Source of the DNA: Obesumbacterium proteus
Lineage (GTDB): Bacteria; Pseudomonadota; Gammaproteobacteria; Enterobacterales; Enterobacteriaceae
Direction: 5' to 3'
Length of the DNA stretch: 64,000 nt
Assembly: GCF_001586165.1 (NCBI RefSeq)
Contig: NZ_CP014608.1
Coordinates: 4,278,001 to 4,342,000, forward strand
In this document: in pieces, positions 8,131 through 16,912 of the stretch
Layout of the letters: every line of letters starts with the position of its first letter
Numbering within the stretch: position 1 is the first letter of the stretch
Notes under the pieces: model-generated
The model's input: only the letters and a program-made list of their open reading frames with translations
Told to the model about the DNA's origin: nothing
Database searches by the model: none
Made by a program: the position numbers and the translations under genes

Positions 8131-8427
8131 ATGTCTGAAAAAAACGTAAGAGACTATGACAAGTTCATGCTTCGCCTGCCTGAAGGGATGCGTGATGCTA
8201 TAGCCGAAAGAGCGAAAGCTAATGGCAGATCGATGAACTCAGAAATTGTCCAAATATTGGATGATGCCTTGAACGATAAGACTGGGGTTGATTCATTCGC
8301 TTTTTTGATGGCAAAAATGGCGACATGGTATGAAGGAATGGCTCCAGTATTAGAGCAGATAAAAAATATGGATGATGCCCAACTTAAAAAGTTCGTTGAT
8401 GATATGGAAAACAAAAAGCCCACCTAG
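8131..8427 (+). CDS. mnt: Mnt-like repressor (Arc family)
   Basis: 98 residues, divergent from arc-ant. The motifs YDKFMLRLPEGMRDAIAERA and ANGRSMNSEIVQILDDAL closely follow P22 Mnt (ANGRSMNSE is the family hallmark). A C-terminal helical tail (FLMAKMATWYEGMAPVLEQI) is consistent with the Mnt tetramerisation coiled coil. In P22, Mnt keeps ant silent in the lysogen. The stop codon lies inside the 8412-8432 hairpin. Confidence 0.85.
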   Translation: MSEKNVRDYDKFMLRLPEGMRDAIAERAKANGRSMNSEIVQILDDALNDKTGVDSFAFLMAKMATWYEGMAPVLEQIKNMDDAQLKKFVDDMENKKPT

Positions 8428-8432
8428 TGGGC
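8412..8432 (-). terminator. 21-bp terminator repeat, copy 1 (flanks 147-aa gene)
   Basis: GCCCAC/GTGGGC hairpin with a T5 run on the minus strand. All 21 bp recur at 8954-8974. It overlaps the 3' end of the mnt-like gene. Confidence 0.7.
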
Positions 8433-8448
8433 CTTATTCGTTCCGTAG

Positions 8449-8892
8449 TTAGTTTCGATACAAAACTATTGATGTAATGATTGCTGCGAACACTACCAAT
8501 ACTAGAATAATTGGATACTTCATGTTCACGCCATCAAGTCGGCTATTTTTCACCTCACCTTGAGTGTCGGGCTCATTCGGTTTAATCGGCACGAGATCGC
8601 TGCCACAGTGCTTGCATTTAATGGCTTCGGCGCTTACTAATTCAGCGCATTTGGGGCATTTTATACGGCTATACGATAGCTTTAGTCGCTCTCCAAATAT
8701 TGCGACTAGCAAACCGCATAAAGTAATAAAGCCGCCAATAATTATATTATTTTGTTTTGTTGCTAGTAGTCCGATGTTGTTAACTCTATAGCCACCATTA
8801 ACTACCACGCTTACGTCCATGAGTAAGGCCGCAACCGCCCATACCAAGCCAATACCTATAACAATAAAGCCGAGAATCCTCACAATCACCAC
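8449..8892 (-). CDS. Membrane protein with a zinc-ribbon, unknown function
   Basis: Up to 147 residues; GTG starts at 8892, 8889 and 8883 are possible, the last best spaced from GAGG. It has an N-terminal membrane helix (FIVIGIGLVWAVAALLM), a second near residue 50, and a third at the C-terminus (YPIILVLVVFAAIITSIVLY). Between them is a four-Cys zinc-ribbon (CPKCAELVSAEAIKCKHCGS). Such ribbons occur in small membrane proteins of unknown role. The flanking 21-bp terminator repeats mark it as a separately acquired cassette, possibly expressed in the lysogen. Confidence 0.65.
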   Translation of the reverse strand: MVIVRILGFIVIGIGLVWAVAALLMDVSVVVNGGYRVNNIGLLATKQNNIIIGGFITLCGLLVAIFGERLKLSYSRIKCPKCAELVSAEAIKCKHCGSDLVPIKPNEPDTQGEVKNSRLDGVNMKYPIILVLVVFAAIITSIVLYRN

Positions 8893-8953
8893 CTCTCACA
8901 AATGATATATAGCTGCATGGTAGCAGAGATAGAGTTAGGTATGCTGCTAACAA

Positions 8954-8974
8954 CAAAAAGCCCACCTAGTGGGC
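8954..8974 (-). terminator. 21-bp terminator repeat, copy 2
   Basis: Identical to 8412-8432 over 21 bp. It follows the secreted-protein gene (8991-9593) on the minus strand. Confidence 0.7.
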
Positions 8975-8990
8975 TTCTTTCAATTTATTG

Positions 8991-9593
8991 TCATAAACCA
9001 TCAGAAATGACTTTATTTGTCTCTTTTTGTATCTCTTCATTTGCTTTTGAGTAAAGTAATGATTCGTAACTTATTACCATATCACCCTCCCCTCTCTTCC
9101 ATCCTCTTAACAACACGGATATAGATGTGTCTTTTTTGGGCTCGAAAAATGATGCTCTTGCTCCACACCCTTGATATTTCAAACATTGATAGAATTCATC
9201 CGTTTCTTTATAAACTTCCCTTCCTGTGTACTCATAACTTTTAGGTTTACCATATTTACCTTGCAATACATTTTTATACTTTTTATATAGCTCCAATCCC
9301 TCAGACCCATACGCATCACTTGAAATATCTTTAACCAATACCACCTTTACAAGGCCATATTTATCATCAACAAACCCATATACTTTATTAAATTCAGCTG
9401 AGTTGATTGGGGTTTTATTTATCTCATAGAACTTGAGTCTAGAGTGTTCTGCTTCATCTAAGGATGCTGAATATTCATTTTTTAGCACATCACCACTAGT
9501 TCCCCAAACCAACCCAAGAGGCGCGGGGATATCTTCGTCAGCAAATGCGGTAAAAGATATCAGTATCAATAAAATCCCCACAAACTTTTTATT
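8991..9593 (-). CDS. Predicted exported protein, unknown function
   Basis: 200 residues from MNKKFVGILLILISFTAFA, an evident Sec signal peptide with cleavage likely after AFA. The start is supported by GGAG 7 nt upstream. The mature part has charged and aromatic content, two cysteines (FYQCLKYQGCG) and no recognised family. The AT-rich composition differs from the neighbouring tail genes. It lies directly after the tape measure gene, and I regard it as an accessory lysogenic-conversion candidate. Confidence 0.6.
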   Translation of the reverse strand, partial: NKKFVGILLILISFTAFADEDIPAPLGLVWGTSGDVLKNEYSASLDEAEHSRLKFYEINKTPINSAEFNKVYGFVDDKYGLVKVVLVKDISSDAYGSEGLELYKKYKNVLQGKYGKPKSYEYTGREVYKETDEFYQCLKYQGCGARASFFEPKKDTSISVLLRGWKRGEGDMVISYESLLYSKANEEIQKETNKVISDGL

Positions 9594-9658
9594 CATGACG
9601 TAACTCCATGTTAAACGGTGGTAACATCCTATCACCACCATTTATCGAAGTAACTATT

Positions 9659-12600
9659 CTACCTTTTGTTTTGGGCCATCCAAATCAACCCACCTGGCCG
9701 CAAAGCCTTCGATATGCCATCCCTTACCGAAGTGTCTATTACCTGCTGATAAGCTTTGCCTAGCACATCGCTGTTGCCTCCTTGCTGTTGCTGGCCTCCT
9801 TCGCTATTAACGACTACGGATGTTTGAATGATAGGCCCGCTGGTGCTTCCTCCACCTTGTAGCCCCAACATCGGAGCGCGGCCAGTTGATGCTCCGCCCA
9901 CTAACCCGCCATTAGCATAGCCACGCATCAGCGCGTAAAGATTATCCGTCCCGATCCGGCTCGTTGATTCCTTGGTGAAAACAAACTCGCCACCGTGGAC
10001 AATCCCTTTTGGCTCATACTTGCCGCCATCCCCCGTATAGCCACCAGCATCGAACTTCGGCGGCATAGGGATCCCTTTTGTTCCATCATTTAAGCCAGTT
10101 GATGAAAAAGAAGCGCCTCCGCTCATCCACCCTAACGCTGATTGAATCGCATAAGCCACAAGCAACTGATTAATAACCTGCAAAATCATTTTTAGGATTG
10201 AAGTTCCAAATTCCTTAATGTTTGCTTTGCCGGTACTCGCTAAATCCGTTGCCATATCTGAAAGGCTTTGCATTGTGGTTTGGCCGATTTGAGCCGTTGC
10301 CTGAAAGACATTTAGCGAGTTTTCGGCAAACTGATTGATGCCAAGATTTAAGCCAGAAATCCAATCCGATTCGCGCGCGTCTTCATCCCTAAAACCTTCA
10401 TGCAACTTGTCACGCGCCCTTACATACTCTGCGGCGATTTTTTCTAGCTGAGCCGCATCGGTAATACCATCTAGTGATTTGTTGTAGGTCTTATTTAGCT
10501 GCGATTCTTGCGCTTCACGCTGCGTTCCCTTCGTGGTTTTCCCGAAACTCTTCTCCGCTTGCTTATTACGCTCTTCAATCTCTTTAGCGTAATCGCTCAT
10601 CGTCTTCATAGCCTTTACGGCTTTATCGCGCTGCGCGTTCTCCTTGGCGATATTTGCTTCAAGCTGAAGGCTTGCGCGGATTTCGCTTTCACGCGAAAGC
10701 AAAGACTTTTGATCGGCGGTTAGAATGGATTTGTTTTTCAGGTCTGCAATCTGCTGATTAAATTCAAGCAAGCGGCTTTCTTGCTGCGTCATTTTGTCAG
10801 TGATTGAAGATTGCCCACGTAAAACAGCTAGCCGCTGTTGGCTGGCCGCTAATTCCTTCGTAGCGGCATCATCCGTGATCGCCTTGACGGCCTTTGGCTT
10901 TTTGGTTTTTCGATCCTGCTCTTCTTTAAACCTTGCATTTTCCCTGATTAGCGCTTCACTTTTTGTCGCTTCTGATGCGCTACTATTCTTTATTTGAAGA
11001 ATAGTTCTTTGATGCTTTTCCTGTGCGTTTTCATATTCACGCTTCCATTTCTGATCTGCATCAAATCTTTGTTTTTGCGCCTCCTCTTCATCTTGATTTT
11101 GTTTTTTTATCCCTGCGGCATAAGCTTCTGAATATGATTGCTCACTAAGTTCCTTAAGTGATTTTCGTAAAGCTTCAACTCTATTTTTTTGCTCTGATAA
11201 TTGCCGACCTGCTTGCTGACTTCCAAGCGCCGAACTTTCGCGCCCAAATCCATAACCAGTTGTATCAACTGGCTTTTGCCTTTCTGCATCCCTGAGATTT
11301 TTCTCTGCTATTTCTAACTGTCGTCTTGTTGATTCAACTCGTTCATTTAATGATGATTCTCTACCAATATTTAACATTGAATCCCAAGCGTCGGAAGCTG
11401 CGCCTTTTATAGAATTCCATGCTGTTTCTATTGTCCCAAGATTATGTTTTATTTCCGCCGATCTAACTCTTAAGGTATTGGAATATGCATCCATAGCCAC
11501 GCTTGCGGCTTCAGTTGCTCTGCCTTGTTCAGAAAGTGAAGATATTTGCTCTAACTGCGTAGCGGTCAGGAAGTGCAATTGCTTATCTAAATCCTGAGCG
11601 GCACGCAGTGGATCTTCTTTCAATCGCTTGAAGTTCTCTATCGTGGCATCTACTGATTGGCCAGTGGCTTTCTCCATCGCCAGCGCTGCACGCGTAACGC
11701 TCTCGAGCTGGGACGAACTGAAAGCACCTGAACCAGCAACCTTAGCCAGTGCCGCCGCTGCTGCGCCCTGCGTTCCGCCTGATTTGGCTATCGTTTTAGC
11801 CATTTCATTAAGGCGATCAGTTGTCACGCCAGCATAGTTTCCGGTTAGGATTAGCTGTTTATTGAACTCTTGGCTTTCTTGTGAGCCTTGGTAGTAGGCT
11901 GTAGCCAATGCTACGGCGCCAGTTGCAAGCCCACCCACCAATAATCGCATTGGTGTTAACTGAGAGATAAGAGCCTTGGCTGCATTACCCATACCGCCGA
12001 AAGAATCTTTAATCTGCCCACCCTGCTGTATAGCTACCATATAGATAGGCATACCAGATGCGAGTGACGTTACAACGTCGGTTATCTGCATAGGGAGTTG
12101 GCGCATTGCTTGGCGGTATTGTCCTGCCGAGATGGTGCCTTTCTTCCAAGCGTCCTCTTGCTGCTTAAGGCTTGCAATGAATGGTGCGGCTTCTTTCGTG
12201 GCGCCCAGCTGCGCGGCACGATAGGCCATAATTTCGGAATTGGTTTTTCCTTGCGTTTCGGCTTGTTCACGCAATCGACTAATAAAAGATTCTTTCGCCA
12301 CGGTGGCGACTTTATCAGCCTGCGCAGCTTCCTTGGCGGCTTTCCCTGCGGCTGAGCTCTCATAAACTGATCGCTCTAAAGCTGATGTTAGGTTATCGAT
12401 ACCTTTAACACTGGCGGCGTAATCTGACGGGTCGATAAGCTTTTGTCGCAAGCCTTCGCGTAGTTTGTCTGACATTGCCGCCAAGTTGTCGAATGCCACG
12501 CCAACCGGATCAACCCGCCCACGAATAGCGACTAACTCGCGCTGTAAACCTTGAAGCTCTTTCGTTGTTCCTTCGTAAGATCGGCGGGTTTGCTCTCTCA

Positions 12601-12793
12601 CTGCGGCACCGGCTGCAAACGCGGCGTTTACATCTTTTATTTTTGCCGATGTTTGCGCGTTTGAATCATTCAGGCTATCGGCTGCCGTTGCCGCTTTATT
12701 GCCGGAAGCTGCGAATTTATCTAATTCGTTGGTAGCACGTTCTAGGCTACTGGTATCTGCTACTAGTGAAATCTTGCCAATTTCATCGGCCAT
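9659..12793 (-). CDS. H: Tail tape measure protein
   Basis: 1044 residues, the longest gene. It has an N-terminal MADEIGKISLVADTSSLERA, extended coiled coils rich in Ala/Gln/Glu/Lys (residues about 480-800), and a hydrophobic Gly/Ala core region (LLVGGLATGAVALATAYYQG). The motif ITDVVTSLASGMPIYMVAIQ is typical of lambda-type tape measures. Its length sets tail length. Its C-terminus (GISKALRPGGLIWMAQNKR) matches the C-terminus of the small protein at 15458-15895. Confidence 0.9.
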   Translation of the reverse strand: MADEIGKISLVADTSSLERATNELDKFAASGNKAATAADSLNDSNAQTSAKIKDVNAAFAAGAAVREQTRRSYEGTTKELQGLQRELVAIRGRVDPVGVAFDNLAAMSDKLREGLRQKLIDPSDYAASVKGIDNLTSALERSVYESSAAGKAAKEAAQADKVATVAKESFISRLREQAETQGKTNSEIMAYRAAQLGATKEAAPFIASLKQQEDAWKKGTISAGQYRQAMRQLPMQITDVVTSLASGMPIYMVAIQQGGQIKDSFGGMGNAAKALISQLTPMRLLVGGLATGAVALATAYYQGSQESQEFNKQLILTGNYAGVTTDRLNEMAKTIAKSGGTQGAAAAALAKVAGSGAFSSSQLESVTRAALAMEKATGQSVDATIENFKRLKEDPLRAAQDLDKQLHFLTATQLEQISSLSEQGRATEAASVAMDAYSNTLRVRSAEIKHNLGTIETAWNSIKGAASDAWDSMLNIGRESSLNERVESTRRQLEIAEKNLRDAERQKPVDTTGYGFGRESSALGSQQAGRQLSEQKNRVEALRKSLKELSEQSYSEAYAAGIKKQNQDEEEAQKQRFDADQKWKREYENAQEKHQRTILQIKNSSASEATKSEALIRENARFKEEQDRKTKKPKAVKAITDDAATKELAASQQRLAVLRGQSSITDKMTQQESRLLEFNQQIADLKNKSILTADQKSLLSRESEIRASLQLEANIAKENAQRDKAVKAMKTMSDYAKEIEERNKQAEKSFGKTTKGTQREAQESQLNKTYNKSLDGITDAAQLEKIAAEYVRARDKLHEGFRDEDARESDWISGLNLGINQFAENSLNVFQATAQIGQTTMQSLSDMATDLASTGKANIKEFGTSILKMILQVINQLLVAYAIQSALGWMSGGASFSSTGLNDGTKGIPMPPKFDAGGYTGDGGKYEPKGIVHGGEFVFTKESTSRIGTDNLYALMRGYANGGLVGGASTGRAPMLGLQGGGSTSGPIIQTSVVVNSEGGQQQQGGNSDVLGKAYQQVIDTSVRDGISKALRPGGLIWMAQNKR

Positions 12794-12820
12794 ATAGCCC
12801 TCACAATTTATTTATCCTAT

Positions 12821-12846
12821 AAAAAAGACCTCACTTAGGTGAGGCC
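12821..12846 (-). terminator. Hairpin bordering the KilA-N cassette (left)
   Basis: GGCCTCACC/AGTGAGGTC-type stem with a T6 run on the minus strand. It is similar to the hairpin at 13890-13913. Confidence 0.6.
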
Positions 12847-12920
12847 TTGTTAATTTTGTAAACAGGTTAAGCGCCATGGTGAAATTAGCGTTCCATCTTG
12901 GATTTTTAGATTTAAATGAG

Positions 12921-13742
12921 TCATGCCGCTGACGATGGATAAATAAGCTTAAGTTGCCCTTTCACCCCATATGCTGCGGTACATCTGGCCTCAAAATCTT
13001 TGTAGTCTACACAGCCACTTGCAAGAGCCGTCACCGACATCAGTTGATACTCTACTGCGGCCAATAATTCAGGCTTAAGGAATTGGTGAATTTTCTCTCG
13101 GCCGTTTGTTTTACCTTTCACAGAGTCGTAAACAACATCTGGGAGCGCTACCCCATACACCCAATCAGCGGTAATTTTCCCAAATAATGCAGGGCATCCG
13201 CCAATGTGACCGTTATATGGAAGCCGCGTTAATTTGGATAGTGCTGAATAGAATGGAGCTTTAAACCTCTTCTCCCATGTAGTTGCCTCTTGATGGGTAA
13301 GGAGTTCAATAATTTGCTTGTCGGTGTAGCTAATTACCTGCCCACGAATGATTAAGTCAATTTGCTCGTCACACCAAATTTCAAAATCTACTGAAAGCCA
13401 CCGTGCGAACCGTATCGCTAACTTTGGATGAATCCATGTTCCACCCTGAGGTCCAGTCTTGGTACTTACTAGACCACTACTCTTTACTAGCCTCAGAACC
13501 TTTGCCCTTGCCGAAGCAGAAGATGTATCTAACTCTCTGATTTCATTAATTTCTGTCAGAAAGCCAGATTTACCAAATAACTTCTTACTCAATGCAGACA
13601 TGTATTCAAGTGCGTCGATCTGCCTAAGCCATGCGGTTGGCTCTTTATTAAATTTTTCCGCCACATCAGTAGCGTTAATCCAGCCCTCATCATTGAAGCG
13701 AATGCGGAGACCGTCATAATTTAAAGGGATAACATCGCTCAT
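12921..13742 (-). CDS. KilA-N domain protein (regulator/antirepressor type)
   Basis: 273 residues. KilA-N features: GLRIRFNDEGWINATDVAEK near the start, PTAWLRQIDALEYMSAL, then TKTGPQGGTWIHPKLAIRFA and WLSVDFEIWCDEQI. The C-terminal third has a region common to phage regulatory proteins (WEKRFKAPFYSALSKLTRLP). The gene is inserted between the tail chaperone and tape measure genes, and similar hairpins bracket it. Function as an antirepressor is inferred. Confidence 0.75.
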   Translation of the reverse strand: MSDVIPLNYDGLRIRFNDEGWINATDVAEKFNKEPTAWLRQIDALEYMSALSKKLFGKSGFLTEINEIRELDTSSASARAKVLRLVKSSGLVSTKTGPQGGTWIHPKLAIRFARWLSVDFEIWCDEQIDLIIRGQVISYTDKQIIELLTHQEATTWEKRFKAPFYSALSKLTRLPYNGHIGGCPALFGKITADWVYGVALPDVVYDSVKGKTNGREKIHQFLKPELLAAVEYQLMSVTALASGCVDYKDFEARCTAAYGVKGQLKLIYPSSAA

Positions 13743-13947
13743 CGTATTTACCTTTCTGTGGTGCGAGCCTGTTCGCGTAGATATGGGCGGCCGAGAGCGG
13801 AACGATGAAATCCACCGCCCTATCTCAGACTCACACTACGGAAAGCTCTCATTGGGATATGCGCACGCGAATGCGCAGGAAATGCATATAAAAAACCTCA
13901 CTGAAGTGAGGCCTTATTGTTTTTTGTCTGGTTTCTTCAGGGCTAAA
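13743..13947. other. Gene-free gap upstream of the KilA-N gene
   Basis: About 200 bp without a supported gene. It contains a GCGCACGCGAATGCGC inverted repeat at 13861-13876 and the hairpin at 13890-13913. It may hold the promoter of the KilA-N gene, but I see no clear hexamers. Confidence 0.4.
13890..13913 (-). terminator. Hairpin bordering the KilA-N cassette (right)
   Basis: CCTCACT/AGTGAGG perfect 7-bp stem, GA loop, T6 tail on the minus strand. It follows the tail-chaperone extension. Confidence 0.65.
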
Positions 13948-14256
13948 TCAGGTGTTTTTATGAAGTAACCGAAGTGCGGCGGCTTCCATAACTCTAAGAT
14001 CACTAAACGCGCTTGCCTCATCCTCTACGCCTTTCACCTTCATAAGCCACGGCAGGCAGTTATAATCCAAGCCGCTAACGCCATTCATGCCGGTTCGCCA
14101 TTGCGTAGCCATGCATATGAACACGTTAAAGGCGGGTGCAATATCCGGCCAGATTTCCACGATTTCATCATCGTAATCATCGGGGCTAAAGCCAAAGGCG
14201 TTATTTATGGGGATTTCAGGCGTATAGAATGCCTCGGCAAGCGCTATTAGTTTTTT
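13948..14256 (-). CDS. Tail chaperone frameshift extension (gpT analogue, DUF1799-like)
   Basis: This frame is open from the slippery site at 14250-14256, continuing LIALAEAFYTPEIPINNAFG, then WPDIAPAFNVFICMATQWRT and CLPWLMKVKGVEDEASAF. It lacks a good start of its own near the overlap. In lambda, gpG is extended to gpG-T by -1 frameshifting, and the GT product links tape measure and tube subunits. The about 100-residue extension here matches the DUF1799 type. Confidence 0.8.
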   Translation of the reverse strand, partial: KKLIALAEAFYTPEIPINNAFGFSPDDYDDEIVEIWPDIAPAFNVFICMATQWRTGMNGVSGLDYNCLPWLMKVKGVEDEASAFSDLRVMEAAALRLLHKNT

Positions 14257-14600
14257 TCGCGGATCGCCATCATTTCGCGGGTGTAGGCACTGGAAATAGA
14301 ATCAAACGCGCGCGCGTAGTTTTCCAAAAGGGTGATCACATTATCGCGATTGAACTCTTCCGGCAGTTCCCAGCCTTGGCAAATTTCCATCAAATAATCC
14401 GCGGTGGGCTCATTGGTAAATTTATTCTCTTCACGTTGCACGGCGAGCTTTTCGCTTAGCGCTTTTTCTAAGGATTCAAGCTCTGCGCGTTGTTTATTCT
14501 TGAATGTAATGATCAGTTCGCCATCATCATCTCCAGCACGGGGAATCATCACTGGAATGGAGAAGGTAGGGTTAGGGTTGAAGCAGACTTTTTTAGCCAT
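14247..14600 (-). CDS. Tail assembly chaperone (gpG analogue)
   Basis: 117 residues, beginning MAKKVCFNPNPTFSIPVMIP and ending IREKN. The last codons GAA AAA AAC TAA contain a canonical -1 slippery heptamer. Acidic/helical content (LESLEKALSEKLAVQREENK) and its place between tail tube and tape measure fit the chaperone role. Confidence 0.85.
   Translation of the reverse strand: MAKKVCFNPNPTFSIPVMIPRAGDDDGELIITFKNKQRAELESLEKALSEKLAVQREENKFTNEPTADYLMEICQGWELPEEFNRDNVITLLENYARAFDSISSAYTREMMAIREKN
14250..14256 (-). promoter_or_regulatory. Programmed -1 ribosomal frameshift site A_AAA_AAC
   Basis: Read on the minus strand, codons GAA AAA AAC TAA contain the heptamer A AAA AAC immediately before the stop. 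Tandem slippage to AAA AAA CTA joins the chaperone to the downstream frame. Confidence 0.9.
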
Positions 14601-14687
14601 GAAAATTGTTTCCTATTGAATTAAATTATTTCGGATATCGGAAGGAATAGCCCGTCAGTGCGGGCTATTGGCATTAAATAAACATTG

Positions 14688-15383
14688 TTATTTTTTTGGT
14701 GCGGCGGCGCTCGCTGGCGCAGTAGCGCTAGCCTGTTTATAGGCAGTCAAACCAGATTGAAGGTTTAGCGTTGCCGTGACCGTTTCAACCGTGTTCACCG
14801 CAGTATTAGGAATATCGTTAAAGGATGCCTTAGCAGACCAGTAGCGATTCTCTTTTGCCTTCGGTACAAACATGTAAGCGGCTAAGGTGTCTTGCGAGCT
14901 ATCCGCTTGTCGCAATAGGTCATAAAACGGAAGGCTTGAATCATGGGCAATTGTGTATGTTTGGACGCGGGCAGTTTTGAACGTGTTTACGTTGCGCTGC
15001 GTTGTATCGGATAAGAACTGAAGCTGTATGCTCTGCTGTTCACCACCTGAGCTAGCCACTTCAGTAATTTGAGACATTTCCTCCCATGACTTAATGACTC
15101 GGAAGCTACCTGCGCCGCCACCAGCGGCAAAATCGCCGGTGTTCAACGTATTAATATCTTCGAGCGTTACAGAGGATTCAGAGGCTTCTTTAACTCGCGC
15201 GATAACCTCATCAAGACCAGGCCACGCCGAGCGGATGTGAATAATATCGCCGGCTTTTGCCTTGGTTGCTTCGGCAGTAGTGAAAACAGTTTCGGCCGCG
15301 TTGGTTGCTGCGGTGACGGTTTCGGCTTCCGCATATGTTTTAGCAAGATAAACATGCGAGCCGTTAGGCAATGCAAAGCCCAT
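14688..15383 (-). CDS. Major tail tube protein
   Basis: 231 residues, MGFALPNGSHVYLAKTYAEA, preceded by GGAG. Features of the lambda-type tube family: FRVIKSWEEMSQITEVASSG and an Ala/Pro-rich C-terminal tail (ATAPASAAAPKK). It lies between tail terminator/completion genes and the chaperones, the standard siphovirus order. Confidence 0.85.
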   Translation of the reverse strand: MGFALPNGSHVYLAKTYAEAETVTAATNAAETVFTTAEATKAKAGDIIHIRSAWPGLDEVIARVKEASESSVTLEDINTLNTGDFAAGGGAGSFRVIKSWEEMSQITEVASSGGEQQSIQLQFLSDTTQRNVNTFKTARVQTYTIAHDSSLPFYDLLRQADSSQDTLAAYMFVPKAKENRYWSAKASFNDIPNTAVNTVETVTATLNLQSGLTAYKQASATAPASAAAPKK

Positions 15384-15405
15384 AGGGAATACTCCAATTT
15401 TAGGT

Positions 15406-15430
15406 ATAAAAAAACCGCCCTAATGGCGGT
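15406..15430 (-). terminator. Terminator-like hairpin upstream of the tail tube gene
   Basis: ACCGCC/GGCGGT stem, CTAAT loop, and a long T-run on the minus strand. Confidence 0.6.
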
Positions 15431-15457
15431 GTGTTTGGTTTTGCTTGGTGCGGAATG

Positions 15458-15895
15458 TTATCTACCGTTTAATGCTTGCCAGATAGAACCGCCGGGGCGT
15501 AAGGCCGTTGAAATACCAGTGCGAATTAATGCATTGATATCTCCGTTGGATAATTGCTTTTGCCCTAATGGCAAGTCCTCAGCATAAGGCGCCTGTTCAA
15601 TAGTGAAAGCGGGGGCATAGTAGACGGGCTCGCCATTTTTCGGCTTTTCAAATTCCTTACTATTGGCGATCGCGTTTTCGATAACTTCGCTAACGTTGGC
15701 AGCTGTAACAGCCTTCTTATTGATAAACGCTTCATTAATGAAAACCTTCACTGATTCGGATTGCACCTCTTTCGATTCGGTACCAGTACCCAGCAAGCCA
15801 GCTGGCAGGCGTTCAACCAGTTCGAGAAGATGCGAAACCTTAGCGATCGCCGCGTCAATATCGCTGCTATCAATTTTGATTTTAATTTCTGCCAT
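15458..15895 (-). CDS. Small structural protein with a tape-measure-like C-terminus
   Basis: 145 residues. The N-terminal half is amphipathic (MAEIKIKIDSSDIDAAIAKV). The C-terminal 22 residues, ALIRTGISTALRPGGSIWQA, mirror the tape measure C-terminus. It sits between the tail terminator and tube genes. I know no named family. The shared tag suggests both proteins dock on the same tail partner. Confidence 0.55.
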   Translation of the reverse strand: MAEIKIKIDSSDIDAAIAKVSHLLELVERLPAGLLGTGTESKEVQSESVKVFINEAFINKKAVTAANVSEVIENAIANSKEFEKPKNGEPVYYAPAFTIEQAPYAEDLPLGQKQLSNGDINALIRTGISTALRPGGSIWQALNGR

Positions 15896-15902
15896 GATTA
15901 TT

Positions 15903-16322
15903 TCATCCTGTAACGGTGTCGGCCCGATAATCGATATTAACGGGGATTAAATAACGGGTATCACTAGGAAGCGGCCGCATTCGATACGGTACCGATTCAA
16001 TGTATGCGGTAAATTCGCCGCTGGTTAGCTCCAAGCCGGCCGGAAAGGCTTTCAGGATACTATCTGCCACCTCTCCCGCTTTCGTCTTGCCTGAGCCCGC
16101 AGGCGCTACCACATCCACTTGAAACACGCCGCGGAAGACTTGCAGCGCGCCGGCAATATCAATGCCAAGCGTTTTAGCAGGCAAGATATGCGAGCGCAGA
16201 TAAATTGCTTTGCTGTCTTTAGGCTTGAAACTGATATTTTCCATCGCGATTTCTAAGCCTAGCGTCGCGGCCACGCCGGCCAACTTTGATTCTAAAAGCT
16301 GCGTGATTAGTGTCGTTGACAT
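15903..16322 (-). CDS. Tail terminator-like protein (DUF4128 type)
   Basis: 139 residues, MSTTLITQLLESKLAGVAAT. The pattern of a short alpha/beta domain with FQVDVVAPAGSGKTKAGEVA and a C-terminal beta strand (YLIPVNIDYRADTVTG) fits the minor tail/terminator family that caps the tail tube. It starts 1 bp after the stop of the preceding gene. Confidence 0.7.
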   Translation of the reverse strand: MSTTLITQLLESKLAGVAATLGLEIAMENISFKPKDSKAIYLRSHILPAKTLGIDIAGALQVFRGVFQVDVVAPAGSGKTKAGEVADSILKAFPAGLELTSGEFTAYIESVPYRMRPLPSDTRYLIPVNIDYRADTVTG

Positions 16323-16910
16323 TTAGCCGTTAACCTCCTGCATAACTTCGCGAAAAATGCTTGGAAAATCCTTCACGGTTACGCGGATCATTCCTTCCGG
16401 TGCCTGCTGTGAATGGCCTTCGACTTCTAACCGGTAGGCATAGGGAACGTTGTTCACAAAATAAATGGTACGCATGCCTACTTTGAATTGCTCTAAAACC
16501 ATGTTCCCCGTTGCCATAGTTGTAGATCCGCCCGCGTCTACGCGGTTTGTTTCTCCGCTAGGTTCGTGATCTATTCCTATTTGCCAATTACCCTTGAAGC
16601 GGCCGCCGGTATATCCTGCCGGCGCTTTAATATCCATACTGTCCGAAACGCGGGCTTTCTTCTTCAGTCGCCCCGTTTTGGTCAGATTAGCCGGATCCTG
16701 CTTAGCGGCCTCGTTGGCCTCGTATACCGCGCGGTTATATTGGGCCGCAGTCTGATTAATGGCCCATATTTCAGGATTACCAACGGGTGACATATCTACA
16801 AGGCGCGCAAGAATTTTTATCCCCGTTCGCCTTACTACTTCGTCCATCTTATTTTTCGAGCCATCAACGAATAGATTGATAGATGCCATAAACTGATCGC
16901 TATTTGCCAT
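16323..16910 (-). CDS. Tail completion / HK97 gp10-like neck protein
   Basis: 195 residues with GIKILARLVDMSPVGNPEIW and YRLEVEGHSQQAPEGMIRVT, the latter typical of gp10-type completion proteins (RLExGxSxQAPxGMxxxT). It lies in the connector block and joins head and tail. Confidence 0.78.
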   Translation of the reverse strand: MANSDQFMASINLFVDGSKNKMDEVVRRTGIKILARLVDMSPVGNPEIWAINQTAAQYNRAVYEANEAAKQDPANLTKTGRLKKKARVSDSMDIKAPAGYTGGRFKGNWQIGIDHEPSGETNRVDAGGSTTMATGNMVLEQFKVGMRTIYFVNNVPYAYRLEVEGHSQQAPEGMIRVTVKDFPSIFREVMQEVNG

Positions 16911-16912
16911 GA

